This document shows, one piece after another, positions 45,590-57,708 of a DNA stretch of 64,000 nt. This DNA is from Lycium barbarum. Taxonomy: Eukaryota; Streptophyta; Magnoliopsida; Solanales; Solanaceae. The DNA is taken from contig NC_083342.1 in assembly GCF_019175385.1 (NCBI RefSeq), forward strand, positions 119,846,376-119,910,375, given 5' to 3'. A program made the position numbers and the translations under genes. Each line of letters opens with the position of its first letter. The stretch's first letter is position 1. The notes below the pieces were generated by a model that was given only the letters and a program-made list of their open reading frames with translations, had not been told where the DNA came from and made no database searches.

Positions 45590-48517
45590 TGTTACACCTC
45601 GTAAATTTCTGTGTCGTCGTAAGCAAACTAACGTGAGTCTAGAGAGGCTATGATACCCCTATAAGGTTAAGGAAGACTTTTAATAAGTGTTACACAAGTA
45701 TTTAAAGGTTTCGGGATCAAGCGAATCGAAGAAATTAGATTCGTTGAAAATTTGGAAAAACTTGGCAGAATTTTGGACAGGATTTTTGGTCTAACTTCAA
45801 AGAGGCATATCTCCTAGAATATGAGGAGTTACGGAATCCATAAACTATGTAAATTGAAGTTCAACGAGTCTTCTTTCCAATGCAACTGACAGATCACATT
45901 TCTGTGAAGTATGGAGGAAAGTACGGCCCGTACATTTTGGGCGTTGGTCTGGTCACTACCCAGTGTAATCCCACAATAGTGGGGTCTGGGGAGGGTAAGA
46001 TGTACGCAGCCTTACCCCTACCTGGGTAGGGAGGCTGTTTCCGATTGACCCTCGGCAATCCTCCTCTTTTATCCGGGCTTGGGACCGACAATGTGAGCGA
46101 GCCCATTGATTGGGCCCGTACATTTTGGGCGTATCTTGCCAAAATTTCCAGAAAGTTAAAAGAAAAAAAAAATTCACCTCCAAAAGTATAGATGAACAGT
46201 AACCTGTACTTTGAAGTCCGGATGAACAATACTCGTACTTTGAAGTACGGGATGAACAGTACCCATACCTTGCCCGATATTTCCAGAAAATTGAAGTCGG
46301 TGGAAATTTTTCCTAAGCCTATAAATAGATGTTTCCACGATTTAGGCCTCATTTTTCAACCAAAATGAATCCCTAATGTCTCTCTAAGTTCCCTCTAATC
46401 TCCATGAACACCCCAATCATTTCAAGAGAATATCAAACTCCAAAACCCTCAACTAGTTCATAAAAAAGTGTTTGTTCTTGCTTCTACATAGAGCAGTGAT
46501 GAACATGGTCTTGAAACAAGTTGTATGAGTTGAAATTCTTCAAATACAAGGTATGTTGTTCTTCATCTTATCTCTTATGTTAAATTGATTTGAAGGATTA
46601 ACAAGTTTTAAAAGTGGAAAGAGTTATGGGGAAAAGTCATAAGGGATTGTGTTGTGGTTGTTAGCTATGAATTGAATTTGAAAAGAAGTTTTGGATAAGT
46701 TTGAGTTTAGTTTGAATGTAATTCTTGGGTATGATATTATTGATGTTGTTTGATGATTATGCCATTGATTGGAGAAAGGAAAGGTGAAGAGAAGTCCAAA
46801 CATGAGAAGGAACTATGTTGAGTTCAAGGACTGTTGAGCATCTTATGGTTGTATTATTAAGTTAATTTCCGTGAATATGAGTAGTATCTAATGTTGTTGG
46901 TGTGTTGATGAGATTGTACTTCTTGGTTGGGAAGAAAGAAATTGTATATTGTTGTTGTATATTGGTATACTTTGGGCTATTTTGCATGTATTCTTTATAT
47001 GGACAGTGAAAGGAGTATTTAACGACTTTGGTAAGCTTGTTGTTGCTATTGTGGGTCTGTTGTATATGTTGAGGTGGTAGAAGATATAAGGGAAAATGCT
47101 GCCCAATTTTCGTTAGCTCATTTATTCATCTAGTTTGACCTTATAAGCATTTAAATAACTTGCCTTTAGTGCGAATCATCTTGAATGTAGATTTACAAGC
47201 TTGGAAGGATGAGCGTTGAGTAGTTAAGGAGACGATAAGGTATGTAAGGCTACCTCCTTTCTTTCAAAAAGGCATGAATCCTATGTTATGATCCCCTATA
47301 TGCTATCTATGTTACCTTTACCCCTAGAAGTTCTAGTGAACCTTAACCCTCAAGAGTCTTATAATATGATTGATCTTACCATGAAATTCTTGACTACATT
47401 TATGATAGTTGATCTCATCTTATGTTGTTATTCCCTCAAAGCAAGACAAGATAGTGATGATGCTTATGATGATGATTTTCATCCTAGAAAGGCTAAACCT
47501 TAAAGTTCTCAATGCTTTCATGATACTAATGAGTTTGTCACATGTTTATTGATTTTATTCACTATTGGTGATCTTACCTTATGATTATTGTTCCTTCAAG
47601 GTGAGATGCAGCGACGATTAATGTTCCATAACATAATCGGAGGCTACCGAACTTACATCACTCCGATAGAGTTGCAGCTTTTAATTGGGCTCTCATGCCT
47701 GCTTATTTTTATGTATGAGTACACCGGGCCTAGTTGGCCGGGCAGGCACCACTTCTGTGGACGGCTTATGGATGAAGATAGTTACACCGTGTCTAGTTGG
47801 TCCGGCAGTCACCACTAGTGGGCGGCGTGAGATGATTACCCCGGACGCGGGCTAATGATGATAAGAAGTTTATATATATGTTTATGATGTTTTAAAAGTA
47901 AAAGTTAGCATCCATGGTTTCCGGCTTAAGAGGCAGTTTGATATACAGGTTATCTCTTTACCTCATGTTTCCTTATTTCTTTATAATGTTACTATCCATG
48001 CCTTACATGCCCAGTACATTGTTCGTACTGACGTCCTTTCTTTTGTGGACGCTGCGTTCATGCCCGCAGGTAGACATGGAGACGATCCAAACCCCTAGGA
48101 GCTTTATCAGCGGAGGTTCAGGAGCACTCCACTACTTCGGAGTTACAGTTTATTGGTATACTTCCTTTGTGTATTTATTTTGGACATGGCGGGGTCTTGT
48201 CCCGTCCTTTTGATTTCCAGTACTCCAGATAGAGGCTGGTAGACATATGTGGATAGTTAGCAGTCTCATGGTCTCCCTAATGTATATTTCGTATATCATT
48301 TTTGTAGCCTAGTGGGCTTGTACATATATATGTATGTGAGATGCAGTTGAAGGTTGTCTTATGATGAGTTTTACTTTGAGAATTTATATTCATTCTTGTG
48401 GTGTTAGTTGAGAGCGAGACTTGTGGTCCACCGAGATAGATGGAAAGAAGTATGCTAGATGGTGCTCGGTAGGCTAGCTCCAGTTACCCGTCATGGCCCT
48501 CTAGCTGGGTCATGACA
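45590..48517 (+). mobile_element. Solo LTR of a Ty3/gypsy element, 2.9 kb
   Basis: Starts TGTTACACCTCGTAAATTTC and ends ctagctgggtcatgaca, with TG...CA ends and no internal domain. Perfect 5-bp repeats AATTC flank it (45585-45589 and 48518-48522). A single LTR with an intact target duplication is the product of recombination between the two LTRs of a full element. The start resembles the gypsy family at 39570 more than the LTR at 40145. It carries a SINE insertion at 45945-46112. Open frames in it (47288-47503, 47588-47818, 47914-48213) have no domains. Confidence 0.88.
45945..46112 (-). mobile_element. TS/SolS-like SINE in the solo LTR
   Basis: On the minus strand it contains tcaatcggaaacagcctccc, ggtaggggtaaggctgcgta and accctccccagaccccacta, ending in gggattacactgggtagtga. 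This is the body of a TS-like SINE. Perfect 20-bp repeats ggcccgtacattttgggcgt flank it (45925-45944 and 46113-46132), the long target duplication expected of LINE-driven insertion. The TTG tail seen in other TS elements is missing and the 5' part (gtcccaagcccggataaaag) is of another type, so it may be a related SINE family. Confidence 0.85.
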
Positions 48518-48522
48518 AATTC

Positions 48523-49279
48523 GATTAGAGTACAGAAAGAATATATGAACAAAATTTCAAAAGGTAAGTAACACACTCATGGTCTATTAAAAAAATTGTT
48601 TCCTTTTCAGCTTGATGATGTTTCCTATTGAACCTCACAAAACTGAGATGCTTTATATTTTCTTAAAAATCTGGACGAAGGCAGTTTATTATGTTTTTGA
48701 AGACTTTAAATATGCAACATAAAGTTTGCATTTAATTCTTTGGACAACATCTTAATGTTACTTGTGTGCTATGATCTAAATTGAAGAAACTCCATGAATG
48801 TGGATTTATAAAGCTTTGTGAGCTCACTGCTATTTGCGCAAGTCAAGAACCACTTCCAAGATAGCTTTATAATTGTATCAAAATTTAAAAACCCAAAAAG
48901 ATTATATCATAAGTTTCACAACATTTAGACACACAGCGCCTTAAGATTCGACTTTTTGTTGACAGCTAGCTCTGCTTCGAATATGACATATGGAAGAATT
49001 GTGGATGCTAAGGAAAGGGAAGAAGGCAGAGTGGTTGATTAAGACAATCCTCAAAGGATGAGACCTATTCTTTCCCTTTCTCCTCTCTTCAATCCTCCCC
49101 TATTCTCGACGGTGAGTGTACTGATATACATGTTCTTCGCATTTACACCACCTTCTTCCTCCAAAAAATTGATCTTTTCCCCTCAAATAGTGATTAGGGT
49201 CATATAAAATGGATAGACGAGTGATAAACTTCTCCCTTTATCTATGGGGAGTTAATTTTCTTAGATGTTCTTCTTTCAG
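48523..49279. other. Intergenic debris
   Basis: AT-rich with short coding-like pieces, for example agaattgtggatgctaagga around 48995, that I cannot place. No frame over 60 codons with motifs. Confidence 0.35.
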
Positions 49280-49425
49280 GAATTGAGGAAGATAAACCCT
49301 TGGAGGGAAATGGCAAGAAATTGGTTAGTATAATTGGGGGTTATTTGAAGGCTAATGACTATTTGTATGCCCCCTTGCTTATTTCGCCACCTCGGGGTCA
49401 GCTGAAACGGTTCATGTATCTAAAG
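49280..49425 (+). pseudogene. Exon-like fragment of an unrecognised plant gene
   Basis: Bounded by a pyrimidine tract and AG (49278-49279) and a donor GT (49426-49427). In one frame it reads IEEDKPLEGNGKKLVSIIGG, continuing with YLKANDYLYAPLLISPP and FMYLK. The block GYLKANDYLYAPLL looks like a conserved motif, and codon use is that of a real exon. I do not recognise the family. No partner exon is evident nearby, although 50440-50540 and 50670-50710 also have splice-like edges. Confidence 0.4.
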
Positions 49426-51270
49426 GTACAATCTTTTCACTCTTAAGAGGACATTTCCATCCTTTGTTTGTATAGCATCGCTTATTACTGTTGTTAAGGT
49501 TTGAGTACTTATTGTGAGTTGATTCCCGAGTTTCTGGTTGTTTGTAAGGATTAGCATAGATTCACGACATTTGAAGATGAGTTATGTTCAAAATTTATGA
49601 AAGTACTTGCTACTTCTGATGCTATATTACTATGTGAATTTTGTATATGTCAACCTACGTGCTAATTATAAAATTACATTATATGAACTAACTCTCGGGT
49701 GAGCGCTATGTTTCTAATTTGTTCAGTTTTACAACCAACTTTAAAGGTGGATTCTCCTCTAAGGAAAGGTGTGAAGTAGAGTGATGTGGCACCTCTCTAT
49801 GACAACCATTGGTATTTAAAGGTGATGTGACACCTTTCTATGGCCACCATTGGTATTTATTTATTTTTTTCTCATTTTTTTTTGGCATTTTCCTATTTTT
49901 TTTGTATTTTTAGGTGTTAATTTCTACTACTAATTAATGTATTATCAATAACAGCCCAATTAAATGTAAAAATCAAATGGAATCAATTAATTCTGAACCT
50001 CCAGCCCACGTAGCAACCCCAATTAACACTAAACCAGCCCATTAACATCCCCTTAATGCTAAATTAAGTTTGTTTCTAATAAAATCCAATTAAAATACAC
50101 TTACTAATCATTTTTGTAATTACTCAAATATACACTCTTTTCCATTTCGTCTTATGTTACTAATTCAATCAATCATCAATATATATTACATAAATAAGGT
50201 GACGTGACACCTCTCTTTGGCCTCTAATGATACTTATCTTTTTTCTCAATTTTTTTGACATTTTTCCTATTTTTCTTCACCTATATTTTTTTCACCTTTG
50301 TGCTATTAAAAAATATTGAAAAGTCTCTTCTTAAAATAAACACAATATTAACTACCATTTGATTGTGTTTTCCTATCTTTATTAACCTTTAAGACCACCA
50401 TTATCATTTCAGTTAAAAAGAATATGGCATCGAAGAATCCCTTCAAACAATCCTTTTTATAGAGCAACTCTAAACGTGAGTTTTTGCAGCCATAGTCGGA
50501 AGGAAAAGAAGAAATCTAACGTTGTAAGTTTTCAAAGTTTTTGCTTTGTGAAGTTCACTATGTGTTTTTTGCACTTTTTTTTTTACCCTTTTTGTTTCTT
50601 GAGTTTAAACTGATTTTGGAATGACCTGAATTGTACTGAATATTAATTGAGTTTCTGATTTAGTCTCTGCAGTGGAGGCAGAATATTTTGTGACATCTCT
50701 CATTCATGAAGGTATGATCATTCATTCTTTCCATGCCTTAATACTATTTTGCTTAATATATTATAATGTAGGAACGTTCTTTAATGGAGTATATAAAGAG
50801 GCAACTTTCACAAAATAAATTGGTCTCTGAGATGAACAATTCCATATAAGGTGCAGTGCTAGCTAAGAATCTATATAGAAAAAGTCTGTGCAAGAAGTTT
50901 GCAGAAGTTGAGCTTGAATTACATGGTTAATGAGTTGCATATGTATTTCTCTTTGGTTTCGAGTGATGGCTATTTTTCCTCTGTTTTTATTGTTCGTCAA
51001 CTTTTTGTGACATCCATTTTAATTATGTTTTTGTTGAAATATGTGATATAAGCAAGTAAATTTTATTGAATTATCATGAGAATTAGGAGAAAGTTAATGA
51101 AATCTTGGTAAACAAGCTTATCATGTCAGACATTTTTTTGCCTTCTTTTTGGTTTTGTGGTGGCCAAGGAATTTTTAATCATATTTATAAGCAAAATTAA
51201 GATATTTTGTACGACCAGTTTTGGAATATTTTGTTAGTGCACTAAGAGCATAGAAATTCATTAATCTTCT
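49426..51270. other. Intergenic DNA with a dispersed repeat
   Basis: The motif gtgatgtggcacctctctat occurs in related form at 49781, 49822 and 50199, each followed by a segment with atttttttctca and ggcattttcctattttt; these are copies of one dispersed repeat. Around 50440-50540 and 50670-50920 there are short splice-bounded stretches that may be exon debris. No gene supported. Confidence 0.4.
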
Positions 51271-51274
51271 ACTA

Positions 51275-51333
51275 CAATAACAACAATATACTTAGTGTAA
51301 TCTCACAAGTGGGCTATGAGGAGGGTAAAGTGT
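51275..51333 (-). mobile_element. TS-like SINE, 3' half (split)
   Basis: Minus-strand SINE beginning at the tail (caataacaacaatatac, a worn TTG tail) and continuing gtgtaatctcacaagtgggc to gagggtaaagtgt, where the copia element interrupts it. The other half resumes at 58484. Confidence 0.75.
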
Positions 51334-51335
51334 AT

Positions 51336-52908
51336 TGTCACCAATAATCTGTATAAGTCTAAATAAAGTTTCTGAATCTATAAAACACTTAGTAAAAGCA
51401 GATTACACAATCTATAAAAACTTAAAATTAGTAAATTACAGAAACTGGAAAAATGAACAGAAACAGTGTTGAAAAATATATTCAGAATATAATCGAGCCC
51501 ACTTAGTTCAAAGTGTGTCCTTAAGGAAATTATTCCCCTCACAGTACTCGAGGTTGATGGAATATCCCCTCCCAGGATAGAACGATTATCTTACCAGAAT
51601 AGTAGTACTGCAAATTCTGGTAGCGACGAACCACTCAATGGCAGTATATCACACAGAAAAAGAAACTTTTAAGAAGAGTAGAAGAATAAAGAATATCAGA
51701 AAATTCGTGAGGCATAATCTGAATATTAACTGGAATTTATAGCCATTAACGCACTGGTTGGGAAAAGGTTTGCATCTTTTCAGAAAGGTTTGCAACCTTT
51801 CAGAAAATATACGGTTTAAAAAAGGAGGGAAATTTAAATTAATCCGGGAAGAAACGGGTCGCGGGTCAGACACGCTGATCCGGGTCACTAACGGGTCAGG
51901 ATCTGGAAATAATTAATTAATTAAATTAAAATTAAAGGAATTTTGGTCCAAAAAGATTATCAATCAATCAGACCAAATCCGAAGCCGAAGCCGAAGCCGA
52001 AGCCGAGCGAGCGACGACGACGGCGCGAGGGGTCCTTTCCCCCTCAACCCTTTTAGCAACTAGAGAAGGTGTAATGTAATATATACACCTCTCTTTTCCT
52101 CTCTTTTTTCCTATGTGTGACAGATGCTTTAACCAAAGCATAAGGGACCTTTTACATTCCCCAAAGCAAAAGGGGCCTTTTATATTCCCTTCACTTTTCA
52201 TCCCATCATTTCCCATTAGTAAATTACAGAAACTGGAAAAATGAACAGAAACAGTGTTGAAAAATATATTCAGAATATAATCGAGCCCACTTAGTTCAAA
52301 GTGTGTCCTTAAGGAAATTATTCCCCTCACAGTACTCGAGGTTGATGGAATATCCCCTCCCAGGATAGAACGATTATCTTACCAGAATAGTAGTACTGCA
52401 AATTCTGGTAGCGGCGAACCACTCAATGGCAGTATATCACACAGAAAAAGAAACTTTTAAGAAGAGTAGAAGAATAGAGAATATCAGAAAATTCGTGAGG
52501 CATAATCTGAATATTAATTGGAATTTAATTGTTTCCATAATCTGAATATTAATTGGATCAGGGTCACTAACGGGTCAGGATCTGAAAATAATTAATTAAT
52601 TAATTAAATTAAAATTAAAGGAATTTTGGTCCAAAAAGATTATCAATCAATCAGACCGAAGCCGAAGCCGAAGCCGAGCGAGCGACGACGACGGCGCGAG
52701 GGGTCCTTTCCCCCTCAACCCTTTTAGCAACTAGAGAAGGTGTAATGTAATATATACACCTCTCTTTCCTCTCTTTTTTCTTATGTGGGACAGATGCTTT
52801 AACCAAAGCATAAGGGACCTTTTACATTCCCCAAAGCAAAAGGGGCCTTTTATATTCCCTTCACTTTTCATCCCATCATTTCCCATTCACTAATATCAAA
52901 ACCCAACA
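51336..52908 (-). repeat. 3' LTR of the copia element, doubled
   Basis: Twice as long as the 5' LTR (1,573 against 774 bp) because the segment 51430-52217 is repeated at 52218-52908. The junction has the short homology attag. The two copies are not equal: about 51735-51880 is present only in the first, and the second shares with the 5' LTR the replacement ttaattgtttccataatctg. Both copies have a gccgaa microsatellite followed by gcgagcgacgacgacggcgc. Confidence 0.9.
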
Positions 52909-53488
52909 ATCCCCCACATGAATGGGGAATGGCCATAATATAAAAGAATGCGCGGACAAGTGTGATATACAAGCGAAGATTGATTGCATCTGGATAAGTA
53001 GGTTTCCCTTTGAACTTTCCGTAGTGAACTTATATCGGATATACTCGATCAATCGGTAGATTTGATATCTTTGAACCGTCAAACTTTGTTGTATACCTAG
53101 ACAACATAAATCACACGATCAACCTTCAACCATTTATGGTTCTCACGGTTGTGTTCGTTTCAGCCATGAACACCGCCTGGTTTCATGAGTGCATAGAGAA
53201 TGGGCCTTCACTGTCATTCCCTTTTAAAGCGGCTTACACTTAACACTCACATAGGTGATTTCTAAACATGTGATCTTATAGCCACATTATCTGGTCATAC
53301 ACTGCCAGATTTAGATAATCATTAAAAATCTTAATGCTTTATTAACTCATTAACAAGCCATAAAGTTTTATCCTTATTTCTGAACATTGTCTTCATCCGA
53401 GAATGGGTTGAGTTGTTTGACAATGTTGAACCGTCAGTCATAACTTTGTTTGATCTCTTTGAACCTAGCTCTTGGGATCTCCAGACTG
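52909..53488 (-). other. Copia 3' untranslated region and polypurine tract
   Basis: Lies between the stop of the coding frame and the 3' LTR. The minus strand reads catgtgggggat directly before TGTTGGG, a good polypurine tract (about 52909-52920). The remainder shows no feature. Confidence 0.7.
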
Positions 53489-56400
53489 CTAGGTAGAGTT
53501 ACCGCCATGATGACTTGTCCTCGGCCTTAACCCCATTCCCATTGATGATCTACTAACTCCCTCTCTAGATAAGCCTTTTGTAAGCGGATCCGCTACGTTA
53601 TCTCTTGAATTTACATAGTCAATCGTGATAACTCCACTAGAGAGGAGTTGTCTAACGGTATTGTGTCTTCGTCGTATGTGACGAGATTTTCCGTTATACA
53701 TTACGCTCCCTGCCCTTCCTATTGCTGCTTGACTGTCACAATGTATACATATATGAGCCAAAGGTTTGGGCCAGAATGGAATATCTTCTAAGAAATTCCG
53801 GAGCCATTCAGCTTCTTCACCGTCCTTGTCTAAAGCTATGAATTCATATTCCATAGTGGAACGGGCGATGCAAGTCTGTTTGGATGATTTCCAAGACACT
53901 GCTCCACTCCCAATTGTGAAAACATACCCACTCGTGGACTTAACTTCAGACGATCCAGTGATCCAATTTGCATCACTATATCCCTCAATCACTTCGGGAT
54001 ATTTATTATAATGCAAAGCATAGTCTTGAGTATGTTTCAGATACCCCAAAACTCGTTTCATTGCCATCCAATGTGTGTAATTGGAATTACTTGTAAACCG
54101 ACTCAGTTTGCTAATGGCACATGCTATATCTGGTCGTGTACAATTTATGATATACATCAGACTTCCCAATACTCTCGCATAGTCCCCTTGTGATTTACTT
54201 TCACCTTCATTCTTTTGAAGTGCGTAACTCACATCAATTGGAGTTCTGGCAATCTTGAAATCCAAGTACTTGAACTTGTCAAGTACTTTCTCTATGTAGT
54301 GAGACTATGATAATGCTATACCTTGTGGAGTTCTATGAATTCTGACTCCTAAGATTACATCAGCAACTCCTAAGTCTTTCATATCAAATTTGCTAGCCAG
54401 CATGCGCTTTGTAGCATTTATATCTGCCATTTCTTTGCTCATTATCAGCATGTCATCAACATACAAACAAACAATGACTTCGTGACCTAGAGTGTTTTTA
54501 ATGTAAACACATTTATCACACTCATTGATTTTAAAGCCATTTGCCAACATGGTTTGGTCAAATTTAGCATGCCATTGTTTGGGTGCTTGTTTAAGTCCAT
54601 AAAGCGACTTTACAAGTTTGCACACTTTCTTTTCTTTACCAGGAACCACAAAACCCTCGGGTTGTTCCATGTAAATTTCTTCCTCCAAATCACCATTTAA
54701 GAAAGCTGTTTTAACATTCATTTGGTGAATTTCAAGACCATACACGGCTGCCAGAGCCACTAACACCCGAATGGACGTTATTCTTGTTACAGGCGAGTAT
54801 GTGTCAAAATAATCAAGGCCTTCTTTTTGTCTATAACCTTTGACTACAAGTCTTGCCTTATATTTGTCAATAGTGCCATCAGCTTTCATTTTCCTTTTAA
54901 AAATCCATTTAGAACCTAAAGGCTTGTTTCCAGGAGGAAGATCAACCACTTACCATGTGTGGTTATCTAAGATTGATTGAATCTCACTATTGACTGCCTC
55001 TTTCCAAAATGCTGAATCAGAAGAAGACATCGCTGCTTTAAATGTTTGAGGCTCATTTTCAAGCAAGAATGTCACAAAATCTAGTCCAAAGGAAGTAGAT
55101 GTCCTTTGACGTTTGCTACGCCTTGGATCCTTTTCACTTGGTGTACTTTCCTTTGGTTCTTCCCGCGGTCGTTTAGATCTTTCACTTGAAGACTCACATT
55201 CAATTTTATACGGATAAATATTTTCAAAGAATTCAGCATTATCTGATTCAATTACCGTATTAACATGAATTTCGGGATTGTCGGATTTGTGAACCAAAAA
55301 TCGACAAGCTTTGCTGTTTGTAGCATATCCAATAAAAACACAATCCACAATTTTTGGTCCGATTTTTACCCTTTTAGGTAAAGGAACTTGTACCTTTGCT
55401 AAACACCCCCACACTTTGAAATATTTCAAGTTGGGTTTTCTTCCTTTCCATAGTTCATATGGAATGGATTGTGTTTTGCTGTGGGGCACTCTGTTGAGTA
55501 TTCGGTTAGCTGTAAGGATAGCTTCCCCCCACAAGCTCAGCGGTAAACCGGAACTTATTAGTAAAGCATTCATCATTTATTTCAATGCCCGATTTTTCCT
55601 TTCCGCAACTCCATTGGATTGTGGTGTGTAGGGGGCAGTGGTTTGATGAATAATTCCATATTCTAAACATATCTCTGCAAAAGGAGATTCGTATTCTCCA
55701 CCCCTATCACTTCTAATCATTTTTATCTTTTTATTCAGTTGATTTTCGACTTCATTCTTATATTGCTTAAATGCTTCTATTGCTTCATCCTTACTGTTTA
55801 GCAAGTAAACATAACAATATCGAGTGCAATCGTCAATAAAAGTTATGAAATACTTTTTCCCACCGCGAGATGGTATTGACTTCATATCACAAATGTCAGT
55901 GTGTATTAAGTCTAAAGGATTTGAATTCTTTTGAACGAACTTATACGAATGCTTAACAAACTTTGATTCAACACATATTTGACATTTAGATATATTACAC
56001 TCAAATTTAGGCAATATTTCAAGATTAATCATTTTCCGCAAGGTTTTGTAATTGACATGTCCTAAACGAACATGCCATAAATTATTTGACTCCAATAAGT
56101 AAGAAGAAGCAGATTTTCCATTAATACTAGCAACAACCATTACATTAAGTTTGAAAAGGCCCTCGGTGAGGTAGCCCTTTCCTACAAACATATCATTCTT
56201 ACTAAGTACAAATTTATCACTAACCAGCACGCACTTAAACCCATTTTTCACGAGTAGTGCGGCTGAAACTAGGTTCTTCCTAATTGATGGAACATGCATG
56301 ACGTTGTTGAGAGTCAGCACTTTGCCGGATGTCATCTTCAACAGAAACTTTCCATATCCTTCAACTTTGGCTGTTGCAGTATTTCCCATGTATAGCTCCT

Positions 56401-57460
56401 CGTCGGGTCCAGCGGGAGTGTAGGTTGTAAATGCTTCCTTAACAGCACACACATGTCGAGTGGCGCCAGAATCAAGCCACCACTCCTTTGGGTTACCAAC
56501 CAGCTTGCACTCAGACAGCATTGCACACAGGTCATCAACATTTTCCACCATGTTTGCCTGACCCTTGTTTTTCTCTTTGTCCTTCTTGGGGGCACGACAG
56601 TCGGGAGCTTTATGGCCTGCTTTACCACAATTATAACAGTTGCCCTTGAACTTTTTCTTGTTAGGATACTTCTCCTTTCCAGAATGCCTCTTCCTTTTAT
56701 TGTTCTTTTTCGGAGCAGCATCTTCAACGACGTTTGCCCCTTCAATCGGTGAACTCTTACGGTACCTCTTATCGGCGGTTTTGTTATCTTCCTCGATCTT
56801 GAGACGAATCACAAGATCCTCCAATTTCATTTCCTTTCTCTTGTGCTTAAGATAATTCTTGAAATCTTTCCATGAGGGTGGCAACTTCTCAATCATTGCA
56901 GCCACTTGGAATGCTTCATTCACTACCATACCTTCAGCAATAAGGTCATGGAAGATAAGTTGAAGCTCTTGAACTTGGGTTCCAACAGTTTTTCCATCCA
57001 CCATTTTGTAGTCTAGGAATTTGGCAACCACAAACTTCTTTAAGCAAGCATCTTCGGTTTTGTACTTCTTTTCCAGTGCACTCCATAATTCTTTGGAGGT
57101 CTCTACTACACTGTAGACGTTGTACAAATCATCTTCTAAGGCACTCAAAATGTAGCCTTTGCACAAAAAATCAGCCTGTTTCCAAGCCTCAGTAACCATG
57201 AACTTCTGGTTGTCAGGCATGTCGGCGGCAGGCACGGGAGGGTCCTCATTGGTGAACTTTTGCATACCAAGGGTGGTAAGCCAAAAGAACATTCTCTGCT
57301 GCCATCCTTTAAAGTTGGCACCGGTGAACTTCGCAGGTTTCTCAGCCGGTGGCACAGCGGCACGGGTTGTAGGCGTGACCGCTGGTGCAATGTTCACAGA
57401 AGGAGTGCCAGTTGCAGAGGGAGTTCCAGTCGCAGAGGGAGTTTCAGTCTCAATTGCCAT
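53489..57460 (-). pseudogene. Copia gag-pol polyprotein with three stops
   Basis: A single frame of 1,324 codons, the usual length for a plant copia polyprotein, broken by TAA at 55577-55579, TAA at 54950-54952 and TAG at 54305-54307, with no frameshift. Order: gag with UBN2-type region, zinc knuckle CYNCGKAGHKAPDC (about 56600-56640), protease WWLDSGATRHVC (about 56450-56490), pre-integrase LWHVRLGHVNYKTL, integrase core with HTDICD, then TAPYTPQSNGVAERKNR, RT with CLYVDDMLIM (about 54440-54470) and RNase H with CDSQAAI (about 53735). The stops fall after integrase, before RT and after RT. Their pattern, all nonsense and no indel, suggests moderate age. Start is the Met at 57460, 250 bp from the 5' LTR. 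Confidence 0.9.
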
Positions 57461-57708
57461 TCTTTCTTTGTCACTGTCAAATCGACAAACTGTTTTAGTT
57501 AATAAAACTAGAATAACAATTAAATCACAAACTTAAACGATGAAGATTTTATTTCTTCAAATAGCAGTATACTTATGAACTTTGGTATTCCAACAAAGTT
57601 TATATATCTTCAAGTCAGAATACTAATATTCATATGGAGTAGAAAACTACAGAAGTTTTAATACGGAATACAGATTATAATATTATATAGTAATTTCCTT
57701 AAGATTGT
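57461..57708 (-). other. Copia leader between 5' LTR and gag
   Basis: Short AT-rich leader of 248 bp. The position next to the LTR where a primer binding site is expected reads acaatcttaaggaaatt on the minus strand, unlike the initiator-Met type. Confidence 0.6.

Noticed and set aside
55311..55631. Plus-strand frames opposite the copia polyprotein (also 56453-56752 and 57159-57536)
   Set aside because: Shadow frames on the non-coding strand.
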